A stretch of 64,000 nucleotides of DNA, taken from Lepus europaeus. Lineage: Eukaryota; Chordata; Mammalia; Lagomorpha; Leporidae. The notes below the pieces were generated by a model. The model was not told the origin of the DNA. It was given only the letters and a program-made list of their open reading frames with translations, and did not search any database. Shown piece by piece: positions 36,501 to 48,500 of this stretch; the stretch's first letter is position 1, and each line of letters begins with the position of its first letter. Position numbers and translations under genes: made by a program. The DNA lies in NCBI RefSeq assembly GCF_033115175.1, contig NC_084827.1:181766388-181830387 (forward strand), read 5' to 3'.

Positions 36501-39500
36501 GATTCAGAATTGATGATGGTGTTATCAGCGAGTGAATAGTGTGACATCCTGTCTCTGTGCGTGAACTTGGGTTTAGTAAGACTGACTCAGGAGCGCTAGC
36601 AGAACTTTGAGAAGACGCAGTTGTCCAAAGGCCATCGATTCTGTGAAGTACGGAAAGGGGATGATGCATGTGGAGTTCACTTGTCGTCATGCTAGGTTTT
36701 GTAGAACCTAGGAAATATTTGACCCTTCCAAATTAAATATACAACTTAAGATTATCGGGGTGTTTTCTTCTTAATGATCCTCAAGTGCTAAGATTATATT
36801 CACCTTTAGGGTCTTTTTAACTTAATATTTTATGTTTATTTTTTTGGTTACCTTCTACAAAATATAAATAGTGAGCTTTTTGAATCGGAGTATTTTATGG
36901 TTGTAAAGATCTTCCTTACAGCATTATACGCTGTCTGTTTTATATAGCTCTATTACCTAAATGGTTATTTGGTAGTTAATGACAGGTTGATTCTGATGTA
37001 AATGTTTTTGAATAGTTTCAAGAAAGGACGAGGTTTCAGGGAGGGGACCGTCCCCCCGCATGTTCATCTGGTTTCTTTTTAGAGAGTATTGGGGCTGTTG
37101 GCTTCCAGCTCTGGGTCCTGTCATGACTCAAAGCCTGTTTCTCCAGCACCTGTTCTCCCTTTTTATTTTTAACAGGGGAATCATGGACTTTTCAGGTGTT
37201 TGATAAGGAAAGTCATTTATTCCTTCTGTGTTGGGTAGGGAAAGTGGTTCATCTCCCAGGTCCTTGGTTGTTTCTGTTCTCGGCGATCAGCAGATAAGTG
37301 CTGTGCAGTCGGCAGGTGTCTGGGCTGACGCACTGTGGCAATGATGCTTCTGTTCCCTCCTGCTGTTCCGAATAGGCACCACATGCAGCTGCTCCACCCT
37401 GGCCTGGAAGTTGGCTGTAGGAGTGGGAAGTGGGGCCATCTGCTCTGGCAAGGGGAGGCCCTGCTTCTCCCCGGGCTGGGTGGATCCTGGCCCTTCTCCC
37501 ATTCAGGGGGTCCTTGCCTTCTCACCCAATCCCAGAGCCACATGTGGGGGAAGAACATTCTAGATGCCTAATTTCAAAAGCTGTCTTTGGTCAGCCCTTT
37601 GTAAACTTGCAGTGTGGGAGACACAGTCAGAGTGCCCCGTGTTAACCATTAATCGCCGCCCTCAGTGTACAGTCTCAGTGAGCAATTTTAAACTGTTTTA
37701 TGTCAGGAACAAAAGAAGCCAATACTAACTCAACTAGTATTTGAGATGATAAATCAACTAGTTTGTGGCAGGAGAGTGCTGAGCCAGAGACAGCGGGAAG
37801 CAGCGAGGTAAGAGGGACCCTTTCCGCACCTGTCTGGGGAGAGCAGGCGGGCTCTCCAGAGTGGCGCCAGGGGCCGGGTACCCCTTCTCACGGGCACGGC
37901 CCAGGGATTCACTTCTGCATTTTCGCATGAACTGGAATTGAACAAGGTTCCTGTTGATTGGACTCACGTCCACACCCCTGCTGTGTGTTCTTTTTCCTTT
38001 TTTTAAAAAAATGTATTTATGTATATGAGCGACCGAAAGCAGAGAGAGAGAGAACACACGTGCGCTAGGTAACTCTCGTCCTGTGGTTCTCTCCCCAAAT
38101 GCCCACAATGGCCGGGGTGGACGGTCCAGAGCTGGGAGCTGGGCACTGCATCTGGGTCTCCCCCGTGCGTGGCAGGGACATAGCCGCTTGAGGCGACACC
38201 CAGGAAGTGGAGGCAGGAGCCAGACCCCGGCGCTCCTGCCCCAGGCTCGGGCATCGTGACTGGGCCGAGCGCCCACCGCCATGTCCTCAGGGCTCAGGGT
38301 CTCTGTGTGGAAGCTGCCGGTGCTGTGGCTGCTGCAGTGTCCGTCTGTCTCGATCTTGCAGTGAGAGTCTACTTTTGGCATAAATCTCCCGGCATTTAAT
38401 ACACGGGTTAAAATACACGCTTCGTATTGCTTTCCCACGGAGCTGCTGGCAGGCTGACGGGTGCCAGTGCTGGCTGGGCAGGCGGAGGCTGACTCTGTGA
38501 TTTCTTTGTGAGGCCTACTGTGTGTCAGGTCCCTAGCAGGAGTCTGCCCGGCCTCTTGTCTCCCTGGGGCTTGCACGCGAGCCGAGATGAGGCCATTTAA
38601 CAAGAGGTGGCTCGAGGGAGTGTGGGTGGAGCGACTTTGGGTGACTTGGGGGTTGCGGGTGGCTGGCTCAGCCTGCGGGCAGAAGGACCTGCAGATGCAC
38701 AGCTCCTTCCGCACCGGGAGCTGAGAGCCGTGTCTGCTGGGCCTTGGGTCGCCGGCGAGGGAGTTCCGCCTTCATCGTAAGAGCGGCAGAGGCCAGGGGT
38801 ATTTCTAGAGGAGGGGCGGCAGCATCCTACTTAGTTTACAGAGAGCTTCTGTTGGCCTGGGAGGGTGGGGGTAGTCCAGAGACAAGGAGGGAGCCTCGGC
38901 TGTGGCGGGGAAATGAGGGCCTCTGCGACCTCTCAGGCTTCTGGGGGCCTGGCCTGCTGTCGAGAGCAGAGCTGAGAGGCCTTGGAGGGTGGGCAGGTGG
39001 TCACCAGGGAGGAGTTGGCTACATGGGGGGTGCCTGGGGACTGGGAGACAGGGCCTGGGTGTCTGATGGGTGAGGGGCCCTGTCTGTGACAGGTGCATTG
39101 GTACTTCGCGTGTTGGCCTCCTGGTTTAGCGGCCCTGCCTCAGAGCAGTGTTTCTGAGTGCTGTGTGGACCCGGGTTCCGTCTCCAGTGCTCGCAACAGC
39201 TTGTGTTTGTTTTGTTTTGCATTAATTTGAGTGACAGTTCCCATCCAGTGGTTCACTTCCTAGATGGCTGCAATGGCTGGGGTAGGCTGGAACGGAAGCT
39301 GGGATCAGGACCTTGATCCGCGTCTCCCACATGGGTGGCAGGGACCCAGCTGCCTGGAGCCATCACCTGTGGTCCCAGGGCAAACACTACAGGAAGCTGG
39401 AGTCAGGAGGGAGATCCGGACTTCAACCCAGGCCCTCTGATGGGGACTGGGCATGTGAATCCTTGTTTTAACTGCTAGCCAAGCGCCCTCCCTGAACTTG

Positions 39501-42500
39501 AGTTTGAAGACAGAGACCTTGAGGCTTGGAGTCAGGATCCCTGCCCCGGGCTGCGGGGAGCTGTGCTGCCCCCCAGAGTCAGGAGCCCTGCCCCGGGCTG
39601 TGTGGAACTGTGCTGTCCCCCAGAGTCAGAAGCCCTGCCCCGGGCTGTGTGGAGCTGTGCTGCCCCCCAGAGTCAGGAGCCCTGCCCCGGGCTGTGTGGA
39701 GCTGTGCTGCCCCCCAGAGTCTGGAGCCCTGCCCCGGGCTGTGTGAAGCTGTGCTGTCCCCTAGAGTCAGGAGCCCTGCCCCGGGCTGTGTGGAGCTGTG
39801 CTGCCCCCAGAGTGCGAGCACAGAGGACAGAGGCCGCCTTCTTCCAGGCACCTTTGTCTGCCGCCCTGCATTTGTTCCTCCACAGCGCAGCCCAGGATGG
39901 AGCTGGGCCCCATGGCTGCCCCAGAGCGCTGTCTGGGGCCTCCAAGACTGCAGTGGCACTGCTCCCGCAGCATGGCTGTGTTCAGCCGTCCCTCTGTATG
40001 GAACCAACTTCTGCGGACCCCCACTCACTGCCCTGCAAGTCCTGCAATCCTGGCAGATGCCAGGCTGTCCTGTTTGCTGGTCACCCTGTACCTCTGAGCC
40101 TGCTGGGCATACCCAGTGTCCCCGGGAGCCTCCCAGGTCCCACAGCCCCCCGAGCGTGGCCGCCCTACCCACACGGGGCCACGCCCTCAGCAGGGTGTTT
40201 TCGGGGCTCTGGCTGTGGTTTTTGCAAACTCGAGGTGTCCTGGGGCACTTTTCACTCTGTGTAGCATGGGTGACTTCTCTGGGCCGTGTGGGACCCCATC
40301 TGGAGGGGCCACGTGCGATGAGGTGTTGTGTTACTCCCTCAGTGTGTCCTTGGTGTCAGGCGACTGGGCCCTGCCGACACGTCAGGCACGGTCAGGGGCT
40401 CACGGGACTGAGTATGGCCTGTGGACCCCGGCTTAGAATCCACCCCAGCCCTGCTGTGCTGCCACTCAGTTGCCTGTGGCTGTGTGGGTCACCTTTGTCC
40501 CCAAGGCTCAGCACTTGAAGGGAGAGGTGGGCCTGTGTGTCACATGGGCTGAGCCCCCGGAGTGGCCTGGGAGCTCCTTCCTTGGGGCTCAGCGCTGCCA
40601 GCCTTCTCTCCACGGTGATGTGCTCTGTGCTGGGCTCCCTTGCATTGCCAGCTTGTCTCGTGGCTGACCTCCGGGACGCGTTCTTCCAAGTCTGCTTGTT
40701 GCCAGCTTGTCTCGTGGCTGACCTCCGGGACGCGTTCTTCCAAGTCTGCTTGTTGCCAGCTTGTCTCGTGGCTGACCTCCGGGACGCGTTCTTCCAAGTC
40801 TGCTTGTTGCCAGCTTGTCTCGTGGCTGACCTCCGGGACGCGTTCTTCCAAGTCTGCTTGTTGCCAGCTTGTCTCGTGGCTGACCTCCGGGACGCGTTCT
40901 TCCAAGTCTGCTTGTTGCCAGCTTGTCTCGTGGCTGACCTCCGGGACGCGTTCTTCCAAGTCTGCTTGTTGCCAGCTTGTCTCGTGGCTGACCTCCGGGA
41001 CGCGTTCTTCCAAGTCTGCTTGTTGCCAGCTTGTCTCGTGGCTGACCTCCAAGTCTGCTTGTTGCCAGCTTGTCTCGTGGCTGACCTCCGGGACGCGCTG
41101 TTCCATCTCTCTTCCTGTCTGGTGTGTGTGCGGATCCTCAGCTCAGAGCACACGGCGTGGCGGCCTCCTAGAAAGGCTTTCAGGGTGACCTCCTTCCTAG
41201 TGGACACCCAGAATTGGTGCTGATCTGTCTGTGATTCTGTTCTGATCTTGTAACATCTGAGGCTCGCTAGCACGGAACGGACTTTCCTGATACGTGCTTC
41301 TCTTTTTTTAGGTGATTCCACCAGCGATGCAGGTAAGGCCTCCTGCGTATCTGGTGAGTCGTATACATAGGTAATTACACCGAGGAAACCTGTCCCAGCC
41401 TTACCAACTCGGGGTGGAGTTTGTGTTTTAACTGTTAACCCTGCATGAAGAGAGTGTGTTTCAGGATTCTTTCCAAGAGTGTGAAACACACTTCCAGTAT
41501 TCAAAATCTGATCTTTTTCTTACCATTTTTCCAGGTAGGAATTTCTTTTACTTTAAATTGCATAGTAAATGTAATTGCTTAGTAGTTTGGGTTTGTGATT
41601 TACTGATTAAATCTCTTTGTCAAAATGAAGAAAACGTTGTTCTGATTTTCAAAATAATATGGTATATACCCAATGTAGAAAATTTTTTAAATGCAGAAAA
41701 GTATGAAGAACAAACTAAAAAGCACTGGTAATTTTACCGCTTATTGCTGGAATGAGTATCCAGAATTCCATATGTGAGTATATGATTAGGAGATAATATC
41801 ATTTACTTTATTAATTATATATTAACATGATTTTTGTGCTTTTTTTTTTTTAAAGGTTTATTTATTTACTTTGAAAGTCAGAGTTACAGAGAGAGAGGGA
41901 TCTTCCATCCTCTGGTTACTCCCCAGGTGACCGCAGTGGCTATCCAGGTGGAAGCCAAGAGCCAGGAGCTTCTTCCAGGTCCCCAACGTGGGTGCCCCAC
42001 ATGGCCAACACCAGGCCAGGCTAAAGCCTGAAGCCAGGAGTTTCTTCCAGGTCTTGGGTCTCCCATGTGGATGGCAGGGGTCCAAGGACTTGGGCCATCT
42101 TCCTCTGCTTTCCCAGGCCATGAGGAGGGAGCTCGATAGGAAGTGGAGCAGCTGGGGCATAAACTGGTGCTCATATGGAATGCTGGCATTGCAGTGGCTT
42201 TACCCGTCATGCCACAGCACTGGCCCCAAATAATGACATTTTACACATTTGTGACTGTACCGTGGTTTGCTTGTTACCGGCTGTCATTCTTAGCAGCGAT
42301 GATGATGGCTTGACACGTGTGGATTTGTACCTGTCCTTTGTTTTCTGAGGTTGTGTCTCCCCAAAGTGAACTTGCTGATTTGATTGACCTACTTTCGAAT
42401 TATTTCTTGAGTAGTAAACCAGTTTGCATTTCCAGGCTTTGAGTGTGCTCACATCCTCAAATTTTCACCCAATTTAGGTACCAACTTTTTTTTTGTCTTA

Positions 42501-45500
42501 ATGGAAAGGATGATGAGGGAGCAGATTTTTAGGCTAGCGGTGAAGATGTGTGTAGCCCACAGTGGGTGAGGTGTGGTTGAGATGTGTGTAGCCTTCAGTG
42601 GGTGAGATGTGTGTAGCCTTCAGTGGGTGAGGTGTGTGTAGCCTTCAGTGGGTGAGATGTGTGTAACCTTCAGTGGGTGAGATATGTGTAACCCACAGTG
42701 GGTGAGGTGTGGTTGAGATGTGTGTAGCCTTCAGTGGGTGAGATGTGTGTAACCTTCAGTGGGTGAGATATGTGTAACCCACAGTTGGTGAGGTGTGGTT
42801 GAGATGTGTGTAGCCTTCAGTGGGTGAGATGTGTGTAACCCACAGTGGGTGAGGTGTGGTTGAGATGTGTGTAGCCTTCAGTGGGTGAGATGTGTGTAGC
42901 CTTCAGTGGGTGAGATGTGTGTAGCCTTCAGTGGGTGAGATGCGTGTAGCCCTCAGTGGGTGAGATGCGTGTAGCCCACAGTGGGTGAGATGCGTGTAGC
43001 CCACAGTGGGTGAGATGCGTGTAGCCCACAGTGGGTGAGATGCGTGTAGCCTTCAGTGGGTGAGATGTGTGTAGCCTTCAGTGGGTGAGATGTGTGTAGC
43101 CTTCAGTGGGTGAGATGTGTGTAACCCACAGTGGGTGAGATGCGTGTAGCCCACAGTGGGTGAGATGTGTGTAGCCTTCAGTGGGTGAGATGTGTGTAAC
43201 CTTCAGTGGGTGAGATGTGTGTAGCCTTCAGTGGGTGAGGTATGTGTAACCTTCAGTGGGTGAGATGTGTGTAACCCACAGTGGGTGAGGTGTGGTTGAG
43301 ATGTGTGTAGCCTTCAGTGGGTGAGATGCGTGTAGCCCACAGTGGGTGAGATGTGTGTAGCCTTCAGTGGGTGAGATGTGTGTAACCCACAGTGGGTGAG
43401 ATGTGTGTAGCCTTCAGTGGGTGAGATGTGTGTAGCCTTCAGTGGGTGAGATGTGTGTAGCCCACAGTGGGTGAGATGTGTGTAGCCTTCAGTGGGTGAG
43501 ATGTGTGTAACCTTCAGTGGGGCGTGGGGGTTCGGTTCCCAGCTCTGGCTCCTGACTCCAGCTTCCCAGCAAGGCAGACGCTGGGAAGCAGTGGCGATGG
43601 CTCAGGTAGTGGGGTTCCTGCCGCCCTCGTTAGAGAGCCTTGGCTCTAGCCCTGACCCTTGGCTCTAGCCCTGGCTGTTAGGGGCACTTCGGAGGGTGAG
43701 CCACAGACGGGAGCTCTCCGACTCTGTGTCTCTCTGCCTTTCAGAAAAAAGGATAGTTACAAGCTAGCTCATTGTAATTATTTGATCGCTGTTTTTTAAA
43801 TATTTATATTTGAATCAAATATTTGAATTAAGTGACCAATTAACTATTTGATATTAGCTATTTGATATATATATCAAATATATTTGAATTAACTGATAAA
43901 CCAGTATTGACACTCGAGTTAAGTCTGGGTAGACAAGGAACTGAATACGTGTTCGTTCTTGTGTTTCTGCTTAGAAGAAGCAGGACCTGCTGGCCAAGAC
44001 AAGGCTGAGGCGTCCGAGAGCTCGGAAGTCCCGAATGGGCTTTCGTCCACTGTCAGGTGCGTGGGGTGGGGGTGGGGGCGAGCACTCGGGGACCTGCTGT
44101 GATGCTCCCACCGTGCCTGGGTTGCTTCCTGATGCCTGAGCTGAGTTATCAGAGCTGTTTCTACAAAGAAAAGGACGCTGTTTCATGTCATTTTCGTGCA
44201 CCTGAGTTACGTGGCCCTGAGGAACATTTCATAGATGTAGGAAAATTCAGATACAGCTTAAGTGTGCTGTGTTTGCTTAGTGTTGTTTGTGCGGGGCCTT
44301 GAAGTTGCTGCAGATACAGGATTGAAGGCTGGACGCTTGTACCCTGTGGGTCCTCACTGGCACAGCCGGCTCCGCAGGGGGGAGGTAGCGCCTGCCTTAG
44401 TCTGGGTCTCTTTGGTTTCCCTTGAAACGTGTAAGCTTTCCTGTCACTTGTTTGCTTTCTTCCAACATGGGGTTTAGAAGAATTCCTCGGCCTGGGAGTG
44501 CAAGACCGGCGCCTCCCCGGGTCAGACGGCAAGAAAGCGTGGAGGTGTTAGCGATTGACAGGTAAGGCCGTGCCGCCTGTGGGAGGGCTGAGCCTCGGCC
44601 TGCGCTGAGGGGCGGGGCCCGGGACGCAGCAGAGGTGCTGGGAAAACTTGTCTAAGGATGAAGACGTGAGGACTGGCCCTCGCCCCAGAGCTCGGAGCTC
44701 TGTGTAAAGTGAACCCCCAGGGCACGTAGACAAACATCAGGCTGTGTGTCTTTGACCTCTTCATGGAAGACTTTCTTTCTTTTCTTTCAAATATTTATTT
44801 ATTTATTTATTTATTAGAAAGGCAGAGTTACAGAGAGGTAGAGGCAGAGGGAGAGACAGAGAGAGAGGTCTTCTATCTGCTGGTTCACTCCCCAAATGGC
44901 CGCAACAGCCGGAGCTGCGCCGATCCGAACCCAGGAGCCTGGAGCTTCTTCCAGGTCTCCCTCATGAGAGCAGGGGCCCAAGGAACTGGGCCATCTTCCA
45001 CTGCCTTCCCAGGCCATAACAGAGAGCTGGATCAGAAGTGGAGCAGCTGGGACTAGAACTGACACCCATACGGGATGCCGGCCCTGCAGGCGGTATCTTT
45101 ATGCCACAGCGCTGTCCCCACCATGGAAGACTTTCTAAGCATCAGAACAATGAAGAAAAACCCGGGAGAAGAGGATTAAAGGTTTAATTGCAACACAAAA
45201 ATAGAAGGTTGTGAAGCGTCCTGTGTCAGAGTGGAGCCACTGCCAGGCTGGGTCAGGGTGGTAGCTTTCAGGTGCAATAAGCGGCACAAGTTGGAGACGG
45301 TGGTGCAGACAGCTGCACCCAGAGGCCGAGGACAGCACGCGTGCACTGTGCACACTCGTGCCCGCCTCCTGCACCCTGACGGTGGGAACTGCACAGGCAA
45401 GAACTGAAGGCAGGAGGAGCTGACGAGGAGCCTGCGCAGTGGTCAGGGCTCTGGTGCAGGGGGATCAGGTGCCTCAGGGAAGCTGGTGGCGAACTGGAGT

Positions 45501-48500
45501 GGGCAGGCAACAGGGCCGAGAGCCCAGTGTGGCTGCAAGAGAGCCCTTGGATGGTGGTGCCCACAAGGGGCGACAGGTCCAGCGCTCCTGTGCTGGGCTA
45601 CTGGACGCTGACTCAACAGGAATGGTGGCGGGGTGGGGGTGATAGTGGGTGCCTCAGTGGGGTGTTGGGCACAGACAGAGCCATGGCAGCGGCTGGGGCC
45701 AAGTAAGGGGTCCTGAGGAGCTGCTGTTGGAAGGAATGAGGTCTGGGGAGAGCCCAGGCACACAGGAGCACCAGTGCCACTCCTGCCATGAGGTTTGCCC
45801 CTTGGGAGAACCGGCTACCCTGCGTGGGGGCTGCAGCAACACGGCTCTCAGATGGCCCGTGTGGGGAGACAGGCTCCAGAGCCTCTGTTCCACAGGGCAG
45901 GCCAGGCTGTGGGCATCCGTGGTGGCAGCTGAGGGCGCCTGGGCCTGGAGGCTGTCCCCAGGGACGCGTTTCCCAGGCATTTGCCTCGGCTCCCACCTGT
46001 CCCTGGGCAGCTGCTGGTGCACGGCACTGATGAGAACTTGTGAGTGACACAGCGTGTCTCATGTAGGCTCCTTTCTTTCTGTGTAGGGCAGGGAGTGGCA
46101 AAACCGTCTCGAATGTGATCGTGGATTCGCAGAACTCCGACAACGGAGAGGACGAGCAGTTCGTGGTGGCAGCGGCCCCTCAGCTCTCGGAGATGTCAGA
46201 ATTGGAGGTGGTGAGTTCCCACAGCAGGGGCCCTCTGGGACCACGCCCACACGCTGGGATGAAGATTCCCGGAGACAAGGTTTTCCTGTGGTTCTTCTGT
46301 CAGCTCTCCACTCTCTTTAATTTTGTTGTTCCTCTTTTTAGATCCAAACACATGATCTTGAGAATTCGGCAAATCTGAATCTTTTTTTTTTCTTCCTCTC
46401 CTGCTCAGGTACCAGCAACAGAACTCGAGGAAGATGAGAAGCATGGTGAGTTCTGATGCACATGTGTGCATGTGTGTGTGCGTGTGTGTACATGTGTGTG
46501 CATACGTATGAGTGTGTGTGCACACGTGTGCATGTGCACGTGTGCGTGTGCACGTGTGCGCATGTGTGCGTGTGTGTGCGCGTGCATTTGTGTGCACGTG
46601 TGCATATGCAGTGTCTCCCGAGGTGCACCTGCAGCTGTGCGCCAGGCTCTGGTCAGAAGCAGGCCAGCGGCTGGTGGGCAGTGCTGGCCTGGACTCCTGG
46701 ACTGGAAGTGCTCGTCTTGGGAAGTGGCCACATCCAGACACCCATCGTGTGTGTCCAAGAACTTAACTTTAATCCCTTAGTGTCATCAAACGCCTGGTTT
46801 CCCAGGTGGGCTGTTTATTTTCCTGGTGTGTCTGTGTGAGTCAGGATTCAAAGGCCCTTGGTTGCAGCTGGTTCGTGTGACTCGCCCATCTCTGAACCTG
46901 TAGTCCTTTCCCCGGTGCTGTGTTCAAACAGGAACAAGGCCGGCTTGCCCTTGACTCTCCCTGTTGGGGGCTGCTCGTCATCTCTCTGGTGTGTTTGGCT
47001 GTTTTCTTCTTTGTGTCCTGCCAGTTCTTGATCAGCTTTTTGTCACCGAATGGAAATGCTGAAGGCAGGCTACTAGGAAGGAGTTTTTTAGCTTCTACTT
47101 TGGGTGCTGAAAGTGGAAACATGGCATGATGGCAGCTGTGTGTGTGGGTGTGTGGGTGTGTGGGTGGGTGGGTGGAGGGCCCTTGGGCTTTGTAAGAATC
47201 TCAAGCCGCCTGAGAGCTCACCCCCAGATGACCCTGGATCTCCCTCTAGACCCCACCTCCTATGTGTCCTCACCTCCCGCTCCCAGCGCGGGAACCTCGG
47301 AGGGGACCAAGGACACCCAGCCGTAGCAGTGGGCGTAGGGAGGCTAGAGTGCATCCCATCCCAGTCAGCGCTGGTGGTCACCATGTGGGACTCTGCCTGT
47401 GGCCTTGGACCCTGGGTCCCCCCCCCCCCCCCCCCCCCGGCACAGCCCCTGCAGCAGAGGCAGGAACTGCTGGCTGCCTCTTCTCTCCCCTCCCCTCCCC
47501 TCCCCTGCCCTCCCCTCCCCGGAGAGACTGTCCCTGGCCCCTAGCAGAGATCAGGAGGCCTGTTTTGCTTCTGGGTGGTTTTTATTGGTTTGGTTTTTGT
47601 CCACAGGTATTTGAGGCCATGGATTTTTAACATGTTAGATGTGTTTTGTCTCATTCTGTCTCAGCTTTTCTTACTGGTGTTCAGCCTGCCTAGTACTAAC
47701 AGTGGGAGCCTGCTTGTGTTGCCCTTTGGGGACCGTGTGGCACATGCAGTAGACGTTGTAGTGTCCTTGTTTTCTGATAGCACGGGACGGTTCGGGCTCA
47801 CTGTGTATCTGCTGCCCCAGGCCGCGCCGTATCCCCGGGAGCCTGGCTGTTGCTTGCTTCTGGGCGATTTCACTGTATGAAGCCAGAACATAGACACGTG
47901 TGTGTGCGCACATAGACATTACAGACATACATGTAGGCATATATTTATTTATAAGTAAGAAAATGTGTCTTGAGCTCGTACGATGTAGCAAGGCAGGGTT
48001 TTGCCTGTGTTCTTGGTTTTGCACCTGTGTCTCTGTCTGCTGCCAGCAGCCCTGGCTCCCAGCAGCCTCCGCTGTTGGTGTAATTTACCTGACAACATGC
48101 ACCCGGGGCAGTTCCCACCCTGCTACTGCCAGTGGGTTGTGCCAGCAGGGTGGCTGGTAATGCTGAGGTCTGTGTTGTGCGTCTGTTTGTCTTTTTGTTT
48201 TCAGGGTGTAGTGCACTGGGGATGTACAAATCATTACTCTGTTTCAAAATTATGAAATGATCCTCTCTCGGTGTGTGCTGGCCAGTTTGGTGTTACTAAG
48301 TTTATCTTGCTTTCAGTTTCTGGGCATTGGTGCTTTTAATTTTGTGTGTGGGTATGGTTTGAAGGTCAAATGTACACAACATGGCCATCTCACCTGTGTG
48401 AGAGCCCAGAGCGTGGCCTCTGCTCCATTCCTTAATGACATGGTGCGTGTGGGTGCGTGCGGGTGCGTGTCCTCCTGTGTCCTCACGTGCCCTCGTGGCC

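Noticed and set aside
36690..37030. AT-rich stretch as a possible matrix attachment site or origin
   Set aside because: Composition alone is not evidence; no specific motif cluster was seen.
40392..41504. 370-codon minus-strand frame with ([17 protein letters not shown])n
   Set aside because: 54-base array with a unit length divisible by 3. The plus strand is open as well, and there is no conserved protein outside the repeat.
12136..43522. Possible CRISPR-like arrays (regular repeats of 25-45 bases)
   Set aside because: There are no unique spacers; units are contiguous and variants of one sequence, in a mammalian genome with introns.
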